Positions 16,074 through 25,459 of a stretch of 64,000 bases of DNA are shown piece after piece. The translations under genes and the position numbers were made by a program. Below the pieces are notes generated by a model, which was not told where the DNA came from, did no database searches, and saw nothing but the letters and a program-made list of their open reading frames with translations. How positions within the stretch are numbered: the stretch's first letter is position 1; each line of letters opens with the position of its first letter. This DNA comes from Psychrobacter submarinus (GTDB taxonomy: Bacteria > Pseudomonadota > Gammaproteobacteria > Pseudomonadales > Moraxellaceae), in the NCBI RefSeq assembly GCF_904846685.1, contig NZ_CAJHBQ010000002.1, positions 62,001 through 126,000 on the forward strand. Direction: 5' to 3'.

Positions 16074-17744
16074 ATGTCAAATGCTTATCATAGCGCCCCG
16101 TCTGCTTACGATTATCCGCTGATTATCAAGCAGCTATTGAACCGTGCTAAGACGGTCTCGCAAGCCCAAGAAATCATCTATGCTGACAAAAAACGCTTTA
16201 CTTATAGCGAGTTCTTTACCCGTATTAACCGCCTAGCCAATGTCTTAGATAGTCTTAACCTGGACGCAGGGGACGTCATCGCTGTTATGGACTGGGACAG
16301 TCATCGCTATCTTGAGTCCTACTTCGCGATTCCGATGTCTGAATATGTGCTGCAAACGGTGAATATTCGTCTGTCGCCTGAAAAGGTGTTATATACGGTT
16401 AATCACGCCAAACCAAAAGTGCTGATGCTTAATTCTGAATTTGCGCCTTTAGTCAAAGACTATCAGTTTGAGAACTCCAGTATCGAGCACATTATCTGGC
16501 TTGATGATAATGGCACCACAGTTGAAGGGGTGTTCGGTGATAATCAAAGCCGCGTCATTGGTGAGTATGAGACGCTATTAGCAGATGCCAGTGATGAGTT
16601 TGAGTTTCCAGATTTTGATGAAAATACTATCGCCACTACCTTTTATACTTCAGGTACCACAGGTAATCCTAAAGGCGTTTTCTTTAGCCATCGTCAGCTA
16701 GTACTGCACAGCATGGCGGAGGCGGCAACCTTAGGAATGCTCCCAGATAAGCAAGGCGTCAGCTATGGCGACGTCTATATGCCGATGACGCCGATGTTCC
16801 ATGTGCATGCGTGGGGCTTTCCTTATACTGCGACGATGACAGGCCTCAAGCAAGTTTATCCAGGTCGTTATGCGCCTGATACTTTGCTCGATCTCATCAT
16901 CAATGAAAAGGTCAGCATTACGCATTGTGTTCCGACGATACTACAAATGGTGCTAAAAGAAGCCCAAGATCGTGATAAGAGCTTTGACGGTCTAAAAATG
17001 ATCATCGGCGGCTCGCGATTGACCGAAGGATTAGCCAAAGCGGCTCTCGCGCAAGATATCGAGGTCTACACCGGTTACGGTATGTCAGAGACTGCGCCGC
17101 TCATTGGTCTGACCGAGTTCACTATCGATGAGCCTGAGATGAGTGTTGATGAAGATATCACCCGCCGCTGCATGTCAGGCAAGCCTGTAATGATGGTCGA
17201 TGCGCAAGTGTGGAGTACCGATAATAAATCAGTTGGTACAGGCGCAGACAATACTGGTGAGCTGGTGCTACGTGCGCCTTGGCTGACGCAAAGCTACTTC
17301 AAAAACGACGATGCCGGTACTGAGCTGTGGGAAAACGGCTACATGCACACTCAAGATATCGCTTATATGACCAAAGACGGCTACTTCAAAATCACTGATC
17401 GTCTCAAAGACGTGATCAAATCAGGCGGCGAGTGGATATCCTCGCTCGAGATTGAGACTATCTTGTCGCTGCACCCAGCAGTAGCCGATGTCTCGGTCAT
17501 TGGCGTCCCTGATAAAAAATGGGGCGAGCGTCCGGTAGCTCTGATCGTTCTCAAACCGAGCCATCAAGACACCACTGCTGATGATATTATAGCGGTTGCT
17601 GAGCAAGCGGTTGCTAAAGGTATCATTCCTAAATATGGCATCCCGAGTGAGTTTCAATTCTTAGATGATCTGCCTAAAACCTCAGTCGGTAAACACGATA
17701 AAAAAGTCATGCGTGACGAGTATAACGAGCAGAATAAAGGCTAA
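16074..17744 (+). CDS. AMP-dependent acyl-CoA ligase
   Basis: Activates a carboxylic acid to acyl-AMP and then acyl-CoA. The 556 residues hold the P-loop YTSGTTGNPKGV (about 193-204), YGMSETAP, the hinge DRLKDVIKSGGEWIS and the C-terminal lysine in PKTSVGKHDKK. The sequence is of the medium/long-chain fatty acid type. I take the ATG at 16074; AAAGGA sits at a fitting distance, and the ATG at 16065 overlaps that site. It precedes the valine-degradation genes but is separated by a terminator, so it is a neighbour rather than an operon member. Confidence 0.88.
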   Translation: MSNAYHSAPSAYDYPLIIKQLLNRAKTVSQAQEIIYADKKRFTYSEFFTRINRLANVLDSLNLDAGDVIAVMDWDSHRYLESYFAIPMSEYVLQTVNIRLSPEKVLYTVNHAKPKVLMLNSEFAPLVKDYQFENSSIEHIIWLDDNGTTVEGVFGDNQSRVIGEYETLLADASDEFEFPDFDENTIATTFYTSGTTGNPKGVFFSHRQLVLHSMAEAATLGMLPDKQGVSYGDVYMPMTPMFHVHAWGFPYTATMTGLKQVYPGRYAPDTLLDLIINEKVSITHCVPTILQMVLKEAQDRDKSFDGLKMIIGGSRLTEGLAKAALAQDIEVYTGYGMSETAPLIGLTEFTIDEPEMSVDEDITRRCMSGKPVMMVDAQVWSTDNKSVGTGADNTGELVLRAPWLTQSYFKNDDAGTELWENGYMHTQDIAYMTKDGYFKITDRLKDVIKSGGEWISSLEIETILSLHPAVADVSVIGVPDKKWGERPVALIVLKPSHQDTTADDIIAVAEQAVAKGIIPKYGIPSEFQFLDDLPKTSVGKHDKKVMRDEYNEQNKG

Positions 17745-17807
17745 TCGGCTTGCTTTAAGTGGCTGTGTTTATTTTATCAATGAATGATAAGTTTATTATC
17801 AGCTCGT

Positions 17808-17838
17808 AAAAAGCTCATGAGTATTCATGGGCTTTTTT
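17808..17838 (+). terminator. Rho-independent terminator after the acyl-CoA ligase
   Basis: Hairpin AAAAAGCTCATGA / TCATGGGCTTTTT (one G-T pair) with loop GTAT, followed by a T run. Separates the ligase from mmsA. Confidence 0.85.
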
Positions 17839-18016
17839 TAGTTTAACAAGCGATTTGTATTCACTCACAGCCAGATGCCCTAAAGCGCTTGACCCTAATT
17901 TGACATTGTTGTTATAGTCGATGACCATCAAATTGTTAATCTACTCTTCACTGACAGCTCAATCGCTATCTTTCATAACATATTTTGTGATGACTCAAAC
18001 AAGATAAGGATATCTT

Positions 18017-19504
18017 ATGCATCATGTTCAACAGCTCATCAATGGTGAGTTCAGCCAATCTAACACTAGCGAATGGATTAACATTACTGATCCTGCCACC
18101 CAAGATATCATTGCTAAAGTACCACAAAGCACCGATGATGAGATCAATGAAGCCGTCGCCACTGCCAAAGCTGCATTTGCGACTTGGCGCAAAACGCCTA
18201 TCACCACTCGTGCGCGTATCTTCTTAAAGTATCAAGCACTCATTCGTGAGCATATGGATGAGCTTGCGCAAATTCTAACCGCCGAGCAAGGCAAAACCCT
18301 TGCTGATGCGCGCGGTGATGTCTTTCGCGGTTTAGAAGTGGTCGAACATGCGGCGGGCATTGCTAACCTGCAAATGGGCGACTTTGTCGAAAACGTCGCC
18401 TCAGATGTCGATACTTATAGCATTTGGCAGCCGCTTGGCGTATGTGCTGGTATCACGCCGTTTAACTTTCCAGCGATGATTCCGCTATGGATGTTCCCGA
18501 TGGCCATTGCCACGGGCAACACCTTTATCCTAAAGCCTTCTGAGCAAGATCCGATGGTGACTATGCGTTTAGTCGAGCTAGCAGTAGAGGCGGGCGTGCC
18601 AGAAGGGGTATTGAACGTAGTCCATGGTGGTAAACCAACCGTTGACGCTATCTGCGATCATCCTGACATCAAGGCGGTGTCTTTTGTCGGTTCTACCGCA
18701 GTTGGCAAACATGTCTATGAGCGCGCAAGTCGGTCAGGTAAACGCGCTCAGTGTATGATGGGCGCCAAAAATCATGGCGTCATCTTGCCTGATGCCAATA
18801 AAGAGCAAACGCTAAACCAGCTGGCAGGCGCGTCCTTCGGTGCAGCAGGACAGCGCTGTATGGCTTTGTCAGTTGTGGTGTTGGTCGGCGCAGCAGGCGA
18901 GTGGATCGATGATATCAAAGCCAAAGCTGAAACTTTAGTGGTCTCTGCAGGTAAGAACGACAAAGATCTAGGCCCGCTCATCTCGCCTGCGGCAAAAGCT
19001 CGCGTTGAGCATTTAATTAATACAGGAGTTGAGGAAGGCGCAAGCTTACTTTTGGATGGTCGCAGTATTCAGGTCGAAGGATTTGAGAAAGGCAACTTCG
19101 TTGGGCCGACGATCTTTGATCATGTCACCAGTGACATGCAGATCTATCAGCAAGAAATCTTTGGTCCGGTGCTTTGTATCATGCGCGTGGATAGCTTAGA
19201 TGAAGCTATTGAGCTGATTAATAATAATCCTAACGGTAATGGCACTGCTATTTTTACTCAGTCAGGAGCGGCGGCGCATAAATTCCAGCAGGACGTCATG
19301 GTCGGTCAAATCGGTATTAACTTACCGATTCCTGTACCGCTACCTATGTTTTCGTTCTCAGGCTCACGCGCCAGCAAGCTTGGCGATTTAGGACCTTATG
19401 GCAAGCAAGCCGTGCAGTTCTATACGCAAACCAAAACAGTCACCGCGCGCTGGTTCGATGATGAAGCAAGCCGCGGCAAAGTCAATACCACCATCTCAAT
19501 GTAA
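18017..19504 (+). CDS. mmsA: CoA-acylating methylmalonate-semialdehyde dehydrogenase
   Basis: Converts methylmalonate semialdehyde to propionyl-CoA in valine catabolism. The 495 residues show [13 protein letters not shown] (about 149-161), [18 protein letters not shown], and GQRCM with nucleophile C281. The usual ALDH general-base glutamate motif is replaced by GAKNH, as expected for the CoA-dependent MmsA branch. ATG is preceded by AAGGATATCTT. First gene of a run of four valine-pathway genes, all rightward with short gaps. Confidence 0.94.
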   Translation: MHHVQQLINGEFSQSNTSEWINITDPATQDIIAKVPQSTDDEINEAVATAKAAFATWRKTPITTRARIFLKYQALIREHMDELAQILTAEQGKTLADARGDVFRGLEVVEHAAGIANLQMGDFVENVASDVDTYSIWQPLGVCAGITPFNFPAMIPLWMFPMAIATGNTFILKPSEQDPMVTMRLVELAVEAGVPEGVLNVVHGGKPTVDAICDHPDIKAVSFVGSTAVGKHVYERASRSGKRAQCMMGAKNHGVILPDANKEQTLNQLAGASFGAAGQRCMALSVVVLVGAAGEWIDDIKAKAETLVVSAGKNDKDLGPLISPAAKARVEHLINTGVEEGASLLLDGRSIQVEGFEKGNFVGPTIFDHVTSDMQIYQQEIFGPVLCIMRVDSLDEAIELINNNPNGNGTAIFTQSGAAAHKFQQDVMVGQIGINLPIPVPLPMFSFSGSRASKLGDLGPYGKQAVQFYTQTKTVTARWFDDEASRGKVNTTISM

Positions 19505-19550
19505 GCTGTATTGTAAGCTACATTTTGCCGCACTATTTAAGGATAACTGC

Positions 19551-20711
19551 ATGGATTTTTCACTAACCGACGATCAAGTAGCTTTTGAGCACAGCGCTCG
19601 TCAGTTCGCACTAAAAGAGCTAAGACCCAACGCCGCCGAATGGGATCGCAGCTTGTACTTTCCTATTGAGGTCATCAAAAAATCAGGAGAGCTTGGCTTT
19701 TTAGGCCTTTATACCAATCCTAATTATGAGGGTTTAGGATTGCCGAGACTGGACTCAGCGATGGTGTTTGAGGCGCTAGCTTGGGGCGACACTGCGGTGG
19801 CGTCTTATATGAGTATCCATAACATGGTGTCATGGATGATTGGGAAGTATGGTCATGACGCGCTATGCCAGCAGTATCTGCCGAAGATGGTCAATGGCGA
19901 GTGGTTAGGCAGCTATTGTCTGACAGAGCCTAATGCAGGCTCTGATGCGGCGTCCTTACGCACCAAGGCGGATAAACAAGGCGACTATTACGTCCTCAAT
20001 GGCGAGAAAACCTTTATCTCAGGGGCGGGGTCAACTGATGTGTTGGTCGTTATGGCGCGCACAGGTGATACAGGTGCTAAGGGCGTTTCTGCCTTTGTAG
20101 TCGATGCCCAAAGCGACGGCATTGAGTATGGTAAAAACGAGCATAAAATGGGTTGGAAAGCGCAGCCGACGCGTACGATTAGCTTTAACAATGTCAAAGT
20201 CCCTGCATCCAACTTATTAGGTGCTGAAGGTCAAGGCTTTAGCATCGCCATGAAAGGCCTTAATGGCGGGCGTATTAATATCGGTATCTGCGCGGTAGGC
20301 ACAGCGCAGGCCGCGCTTGAAACGGCGACGAGCTACGTCAAAGACCGCCAGCAGTTTGGCAAGCCCATAGCAGGCTTTCAATCCGTACAATTCAAGCTTG
20401 CCGACATGCTCACGCAAACCATAACCGCAAGACAAATGATCTATCTGGCCGCTAGTAAAGTTGATAACAACGACCCGCAAGCGGCAACTTATTGCGCCAT
20501 GGCAAAACGCTTGGCTACCGATTTGAGCTTTGAAGTCGCTAATGAAGCGTTACAACTGCATGGCGGCTACGGTTATCTCAACGAGTATCCGCTTGAGCGT
20601 CATGTGCGCGATCTGCGCGTGCATCAAATACTAGAAGGGACTAATGAGATCATGCGCGTCATCGTATCCCGGCAGCTGTTGCAAGACGACGGGCTTAGCT
20701 CTTTGCGTTAG
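19551..20711 (+). CDS. Acyl-CoA dehydrogenase, probably isobutyryl-CoA dehydrogenase
   Basis: FAD enzyme expected to oxidise isobutyryl-CoA to methacrylyl-CoA. The 386 residues contain CLTEPNAGSDAAS, the flavin-binding TFISGAGSTDV, LQLHGGYGYL near the C-terminus and EGTNEIMR, where the catalytic glutamate of this subfamily lies. The ATG at 19551 is preceded by AAGGA; the frame is open further upstream but overlaps mmsA. It begins 46 bases after mmsA. The substrate is inferred from the neighbours. Confidence 0.9.
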   Translation: MDFSLTDDQVAFEHSARQFALKELRPNAAEWDRSLYFPIEVIKKSGELGFLGLYTNPNYEGLGLPRLDSAMVFEALAWGDTAVASYMSIHNMVSWMIGKYGHDALCQQYLPKMVNGEWLGSYCLTEPNAGSDAASLRTKADKQGDYYVLNGEKTFISGAGSTDVLVVMARTGDTGAKGVSAFVVDAQSDGIEYGKNEHKMGWKAQPTRTISFNNVKVPASNLLGAEGQGFSIAMKGLNGGRINIGICAVGTAQAALETATSYVKDRQQFGKPIAGFQSVQFKLADMLTQTITARQMIYLAASKVDNNDPQAATYCAMAKRLATDLSFEVANEALQLHGGYGYLNEYPLERHVRDLRVHQILEGTNEIMRVIVSRQLLQDDGLSSLR

Positions 20712-20762
20712 TAGCCTTTTCTAGCCCGTTTTTAAATTCTATAAAGTTTCATAGGTCGTTTT

Positions 20763-22004
20763 ATGAGCACAAATAATCAATCTAATAATCAAAGCATTGC
20801 TTCTCCAGAGCAAGAAGCTGCAGTACTTTTTGAGACCGAAAAGACGCATTGCGGTCATCAGCTTGGCATTATGACTTTAAACAGCCCAAAGTCGCTTAAT
20901 GCTTTGAGCGTTGAGATGTGTCAACTGTTATCACAGCAGCTCGAAGCTTGGCAGACGGACAGCCAAATAGTCGCCATTATTCTTAAAGGCGCAGGTGACA
21001 AAGCCTTCTGCGCTGGCGGAGATATTCGCAAGCTTTACGACAGTATGTCAGAGTCTGCACCACTGCCCAATCCTTATGCAACTGAGTTTTTTGGGCATGA
21101 GTATCGCCTCTATCGGCAAATGCACTTTTATCCCAAACCGCTGATTTTATGGGGTGACGGGATTATTATGGGCGGCGGTATGGGACTGATGGCAGCTTGT
21201 AGCCATCGTATCGTCACCGAGCGTACTCGCTTTGCGATGCCTGAGATTACCATAGGTCTGTTCCCTGATGCTTCTGGTAGTTGGTTCTTGCAGCGTATGC
21301 CTGCTCATACAGGGTTGTTTTTGGGTCTGACCGGCGCTATGTGCCATGCCGGCGACGCCATCATTGGTAACTTGGCTGAATACTATGCCCAAAGTGGCGA
21401 CTATGAATCTATCATTGAGCGCCTAAAAGCTGCCGATTGGCGCGCGGAGATGGAGCAAGGCTTTGGTAGGTTGCCAAGTGTTGCCAGCCGCGCTTTAGCG
21501 GCTCAGCCAGCGACTGACCTGCCTGAGAGTCATTTGGCCAAATATTGGCAAACCATCAATAAGCTTATGAATAGTGGCGGGCTGGCTGAGATTGATCATC
21601 TGCTACAAAACGATGACGCTCTAGCTAAGATTGATGCTGACTTTGCCGCCGATAAATGGACACAAAAAGCACTGGCAACTTATCGTCACGGCTGCCCAGT
21701 AACCGCCGCTTTGACTTATGCGCTGTATTATAAAGTCAGCGCTTTATCACTAGAGCAAGTGCTGTATTTAGAAGCCAATGTCGCCGTGCACTGCGCAGCC
21801 AATCCTGACTTTAGAGAAGGGGTGCGCGCGCTGCTCATTGATAAGGATAAAGCGCCGCAGTGGTCACGCACATTGGCAGACTGCCTAAGCGCTGAGGGAC
21901 AAGCGTATATCGAGTCGCATTTTGACAACCCTTATGCCCCTTATCAGCATCCTTTACAAGACTGGCTTACCGCTGATGCTTTAGGCGCGCAGCATGTACG
22001 CTAG
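20763..22004 (+). CDS. Enoyl-CoA hydratase/isomerase family: 3-hydroxyisobutyryl-CoA hydrolase
   Basis: Crotonase-fold enzyme that hydrolyses 3-hydroxyisobutyryl-CoA, the step before mmsB. The 413-residue length and the motifs NSPKSLNALS, DKAFCAGGDIRKLYD and GDGIIMGGGMGL, with MPEITIGLFPDASGSWFL, fit the hydrolase branch rather than simple enoyl-CoA hydratases of about 260 residues. It starts 51 bases after the acyl-CoA dehydrogenase. The usual small hydratase (crotonase) gene for the preceding step is not in this cluster. Confidence 0.88.
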   Translation: MSTNNQSNNQSIASPEQEAAVLFETEKTHCGHQLGIMTLNSPKSLNALSVEMCQLLSQQLEAWQTDSQIVAIILKGAGDKAFCAGGDIRKLYDSMSESAPLPNPYATEFFGHEYRLYRQMHFYPKPLILWGDGIIMGGGMGLMAACSHRIVTERTRFAMPEITIGLFPDASGSWFLQRMPAHTGLFLGLTGAMCHAGDAIIGNLAEYYAQSGDYESIIERLKAADWRAEMEQGFGRLPSVASRALAAQPATDLPESHLAKYWQTINKLMNSGGLAEIDHLLQNDDALAKIDADFAADKWTQKALATYRHGCPVTAALTYALYYKVSALSLEQVLYLEANVAVHCAANPDFREGVRALLIDKDKAPQWSRTLADCLSAEGQAYIESHFDNPYAPYQHPLQDWLTADALGAQHVR

Positions 22005-22049
22005 ACTTTATTGAGTCAATAACCGATAACGACATCAAGGAATGATGGA

Positions 22050-23024
22050 ATGAATAAAACTGCAAATGCAAGTGAGTCAGTCAAGGACAAAAAGCCTAAC
22101 ATCGCTTTTATTGGCTTAGGTAATATGGGCGCGCCAATGGCACAGAACCTGCTAAGCGCAGGCTACGCGCTGAGCGTCTATGATTTATCTTTGGCTGCGA
22201 CCGAGCGTCTACAGCAAGCAGGCGCTAGGGTGGCAGATAGCCCGCAGCAAGCGGCTGCTAATGCGCAAGTAGTGATTAGTATGCTGCCCGCAGGCGAGCA
22301 TGTGCTATCAGTGTATTTAGGAAGTAGCGAGAATAATCAAGAGCAAGCAGGCGGCGAACAGAAACAAGGACTGCTATCTCATCTTGCTAAAGACACCTTA
22401 GTGATTGACAGTAGCACCATTGCTGCAGCAGACGCTAGGCAAGTCGCAGCTGCGGCAAGTGCGCTTGGTATAGACTTTTTGGATGCGCCAGTATCAGGGG
22501 GCACCGGCGGGGCGATAGCAGGTAGTTTGACTTTTATTGTAGGCGGCGAGGCTAAGGCTTTTGCTAGAGCCGAACCTATCCTTGCTGCCATGGGCAAAAA
22601 TATCTTTCATGCAGGCGAGCACGGCGCCGGACAAGTGGCTAAGATCTGCAACAATATGCTGCTTGGTGTCTTAATGACAGGCACGGCAGAGGCGATAAAC
22701 CTCGGCGTCAAAAACGGCTTAGACGCCAAAGTACTCTCGGATATTATGCTACAAAGCTCAGGGCGCAATTGGACACTAGAGGTCTACAACCCGTATCCGC
22801 AAGTGATGGATAATGTCCCCTCTAGCCATCACTATCAAGGCGGCTTTATGAGTAAGCTGATGCAAAAGGATTTAAACCTTGCGCTGCAAACGGCTAGGCA
22901 GACTGAGGTCGACACGCCAATGGCACAGCGAGCCGCGCAGCTGTATAGCGCTCATACTGGCGAGCATGGTGACAAGGACTTCTCGAGCATTATGGCTATT
23001 CATGATCCATCAGTACTGCCTTAA
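22050..23024 (+). CDS. mmsB: 3-hydroxyisobutyrate dehydrogenase
   Basis: NAD-dependent oxidation of 3-hydroxyisobutyrate to methylmalonate semialdehyde, which MmsA then uses. The 324 residues contain IAFIGLGNMGAPMAQNL (Rossmann loop), the substrate loop DAPVSGGTGGA and the catalytic lysine in GQVAKICNN. It carries a slightly longer N-terminus and an insert near EQAGGEQKQG relative to the roughly 300-residue norm. ATG follows AAGGAATGATGG. Last gene of the valine run. Confidence 0.92.
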   Translation: MNKTANASESVKDKKPNIAFIGLGNMGAPMAQNLLSAGYALSVYDLSLAATERLQQAGARVADSPQQAAANAQVVISMLPAGEHVLSVYLGSSENNQEQAGGEQKQGLLSHLAKDTLVIDSSTIAAADARQVAAAASALGIDFLDAPVSGGTGGAIAGSLTFIVGGEAKAFARAEPILAAMGKNIFHAGEHGAGQVAKICNNMLLGVLMTGTAEAINLGVKNGLDAKVLSDIMLQSSGRNWTLEVYNPYPQVMDNVPSSHHYQGGFMSKLMQKDLNLALQTARQTEVDTPMAQRAAQLYSAHTGEHGDKDFSSIMAIHDPSVLP

Positions 23025-23050
23025 TAGCGTAGAGACGTGAGCACATTTTA

Positions 23051-23066
23051 TTAGGGACACGCCCTA
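23051..23066. repeat. Possible solo remnant of the MITE terminal repeats
   Basis: TTAGGGACACGCCCTA: the outer bases of both MITE ends (TTAGGG... and ...ACACGCCCTA) joined with nothing between. It could be the scar of an internally deleted element or a chance hairpin (TAGGG/CCCTA). It lies between convergent mmsB and the iclR gene. Confidence 0.4.
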
Positions 23067-23101
23067 GAGTACCGCTACAGAGTGATAGCCACATCCGCTG
23101 A

Positions 23102-23893
23102 TTATTTCATTTCAAACTCATAGCACAGCGTTTGGATATCCTGCGCCGCGACTCTAAGTCTGGGTACGTGTGTCTGAAGCGCTTCTAAAGAGACGCGGAT
23201 AGTAGGTGCATTTACAAATAAAGACGCCAAATAGCGTGAGTCCTTATCGAGTATAGGCACGGCTACTGATACGGTCTCAGAGATAAACTCTTCGTTGTCT
23301 ATGCCGACGCCTGACTTCGCGATAGTGTCTAATTCAGCAGTTAAAGCATCAACATCGGTAAAGGTGTTTTCAGTAAACCTATCAAGTGGGAGCTGTCGCA
23401 GCATCTTCGCACGGGTTTGCGTAGGCAGAAGACTAAGATAGAGCTTACCCGTTGCGGTACACCACATCGGCGACTGAGAGCCGGCTGGTAAATAGATCTG
23501 GATAGGCAGATCATTCTGTACGCGATTGGTATGTAGCATGCTCATCTGATGCGGTACAGCGATGCCGCAGCTCTCCTTTATATCATCCACCAATCCTTGT
23601 AGTATCAACTGCCGCTCCTGAAAGAACTGCTTTTGTTGCCACAGCTCTATACTCAGATTACGTACGCGCTTGCCTGGTATTATTCCGCCTCCTATATCTA
23701 CGCCAATAAACCCTTCTTCGACCAAAGTCTGTATCAACCGGTGAATAGTAGGTTTTGGAATGTCTAAATCCTTTGACAGCTCAAGGGGTGAGAGCGGTCT
23801 TTGGGCATAAGACACGGCTTCTACAATCTCTAATACACGAGTAATAGATGATACTTTAGGCATAATATTGGCTCGATAGTTAAGGGGTGTCAT
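23102..23893 (-). CDS. IclR-family transcriptional regulator
   Basis: 263 residues: an N-terminal winged helix (SSITRVLEIVEAV, then LSKDLDIPKPTIHRLIQTLVEEGF) followed by the IclR effector domain with ATGKLYLSLLP and GVGIDNEEFISETVSVAVPI. It lies convergent to, and 77 bases from, the valine-degradation genes, so it may control them; this rests on location only. Two ATG starts are possible, at 23893 and 23863. Neither has a strong ribosome site, and the shorter product begins at MPKVSS. Confidence 0.87.
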   Translation of the reverse strand: MTPLNYRANIMPKVSSITRVLEIVEAVSYAQRPLSPLELSKDLDIPKPTIHRLIQTLVEEGFIGVDIGGGIIPGKRVRNLSIELWQQKQFFQERQLILQGLVDDIKESCGIAVPHQMSMLHTNRVQNDLPIQIYLPAGSQSPMWCTATGKLYLSLLPTQTRAKMLRQLPLDRFTENTFTDVDALTAELDTIAKSGVGIDNEEFISETVSVAVPILDKDSRYLASLFVNAPTIRVSLEALQTHVPRLRVAAQDIQTLCYEFEMK

Positions 23894-24481
23894 TCATGCG
23901 ATTGCTCAGCAGGCAACTCACTAATCTAGTGTTGCATAAAGAGTGTGGCTAGCTATTTCATCATCCAATTAGGGTATTATCAGCAAGCCATACTACTCAT
24001 TTTGTCTCTCTGCCTCGCTAAGATACATCATTTCACATAACACAACAAACCGTAGTAATTAGTTATATAAGCTACACTGTTTAAAATCTTATAATAAGCC
24101 AAAATAGTATTCAGTTACTTAGATATGTCATTAAGAGTTTTTAGCTTACCGATACCACGTTTATTTACGCTTTTAAACGTTGTTCTCATTAGCGAGGTTA
24201 CTCGCTTTGTAATGATGAGTTATTATTTACTAGATATATTGATACGCTAATTATTCTGTCTTGACATATCTTGTAACACTAATGCGTTTTATGACAGAGT
24301 GTAACGGCAATAATTACAATACCTACGTAATCTTTACATAATGGCAAACAAAAAGCGCTTCTTAGGGGGTGACTTTTAGAGTCAAAATTGTTTTAATCTG
24401 CTCAACAAAATGATGGTTTGTAAAAACGCTAAGTCATCATTCACTGTGGGCAAGCTACTTCATATTTTTAGGAGATTAATG
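23894..24481. other. 588-base AT-rich intergenic region
   Basis: No gene I can support. It holds a 35-base hairpin at 24185-24219 (inner stem GCGAG-gtta-CTCGC, outer CTCAT/ATGAG), a TTGACA at 24261 that could be a -35 box without a good -10 at normal spacing, and a small TGACT/AGTCA hairpin at 24370-24384. A long leader or a small RNA before the outer-membrane protein gene is possible. Confidence 0.4.
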
Positions 24482-25330
24482 ATGAAACTTATTAAATTTA
24501 CGGCAGTATCTGCCGCTATTCTAGGCTCAACTGCTGCTATGGCTGCCGATCCTATCGTTGTTGTAGATGATAATGATACGGTTGCTTACCCAGTAGCTGC
24601 TCCTGCGTATCAGTATAACCGAGATGCGGGTATCGTCCGCAATACTACTGGCGCAGTCGTTGGTACAACTAAGACTCTATTTAACACAGCAATCAACCCT
24701 GCTGCTGTTAGTGCAGAGATTGGTAGCTTAGGTTATGGCGCAAACCTCGCGTGGAGCATGAACGAGACTACTGAACTACAAGCCGGTTGGGCAGGTGGCG
24801 ATGTATCTGATATCAAAGATGATTTCGACGTAGATGATGTTGAATATGAAATTAAAGATGCTGATTTTAGCAACCCATACTTAGGCGTACAGATGCGCCC
24901 TGCAGCGAACTGGTTTACTGTGGGTGCTGGTATCATTGTTCCTGATAACGATCTCGATGTTGAAGCTAGAGGTGAAGGCAATGACTTTGAAATTGGTGAT
25001 ATAAGCTACAATACAGACGAGGTAGGTACATTGGCTGGTACTGTAGAGCATCGTAATGATTTGGCTCCATACCTAACCATTGGTTTCCGTCCAAATATCT
25101 CTGATAGATGGGGTGTGTTCGGTGAAATTGGTGCAGCCTACATGGGTAAAACCGATGCCACAGTACGCGCTGTTGGTAACGGTGCTGAACTAGTCGGTTA
25201 CATAGACGGTGCTGAAGAAGGTCAGGTTACGCGTGATGAAGTTGCAAGACGTGCTGAGCGTGAGCTTGAAGATGATGATTTGTTAGAGTGGTTCCCAATT
25301 GTTAAACTAGGTGCAACTTACCGCTTCTAA
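24482..25330 (+). CDS. Outer-membrane beta-barrel protein
   Basis: 282 residues with a signal peptide (MKLIKFTAVSAAILGSTAAMA, cut before ADP) and a C-terminal ...KLGATYRF ending in aromatic phenylalanine, as needed for barrel assembly. The alternating pattern and acidic loops fit an eight-stranded barrel. I cannot name the family with certainty. AGGAG precedes ATGATG; the second ATG (24482) has the better spacing. Strong terminator downstream and a long leader suggest high, regulated expression. Confidence 0.82.
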   Translation: MKLIKFTAVSAAILGSTAAMAADPIVVVDDNDTVAYPVAAPAYQYNRDAGIVRNTTGAVVGTTKTLFNTAINPAAVSAEIGSLGYGANLAWSMNETTELQAGWAGGDVSDIKDDFDVDDVEYEIKDADFSNPYLGVQMRPAANWFTVGAGIIVPDNDLDVEARGEGNDFEIGDISYNTDEVGTLAGTVEHRNDLAPYLTIGFRPNISDRWGVFGEIGAAYMGKTDATVRAVGNGAELVGYIDGAEEGQVTRDEVARRAERELEDDDLLEWFPIVKLGATYRF

Positions 25331-25360
25331 TTTAAATACTGAATCTTTCTAATAGTTGAT

Positions 25361-25389
25361 AAAAAAAGCGATCTTCGGATCGCTTTTTT
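25361..25389. terminator. Bidirectional terminator with TTCG loop
   Basis: AAAAAAGCGATC-TTCG-GATCGCTTTTTT: near-perfect stem with a UUCG tetraloop and T runs on both strands, between two convergent genes. Confidence 0.92.
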
Positions 25390-25459
25390 GTGTTTTAAGT
25401 TTGCTTAAATGCTATAAGAGCGTTAGTTAAACTGAATATTACGCTAAATACTATTTATA

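Noticed and set aside
19398-19550. 51-residue N-terminal extension of the acyl-CoA dehydrogenase
   Set aside because: It overlaps mmsA out of frame; the ATG at 19551 has AAGGA and gives the normal family N-terminus.
24410-24481. Longer start for the outer-membrane protein
   Set aside because: The signal peptide starts at MKLIKF with AGGAG in front; the upstream part would spoil the signal sequence.
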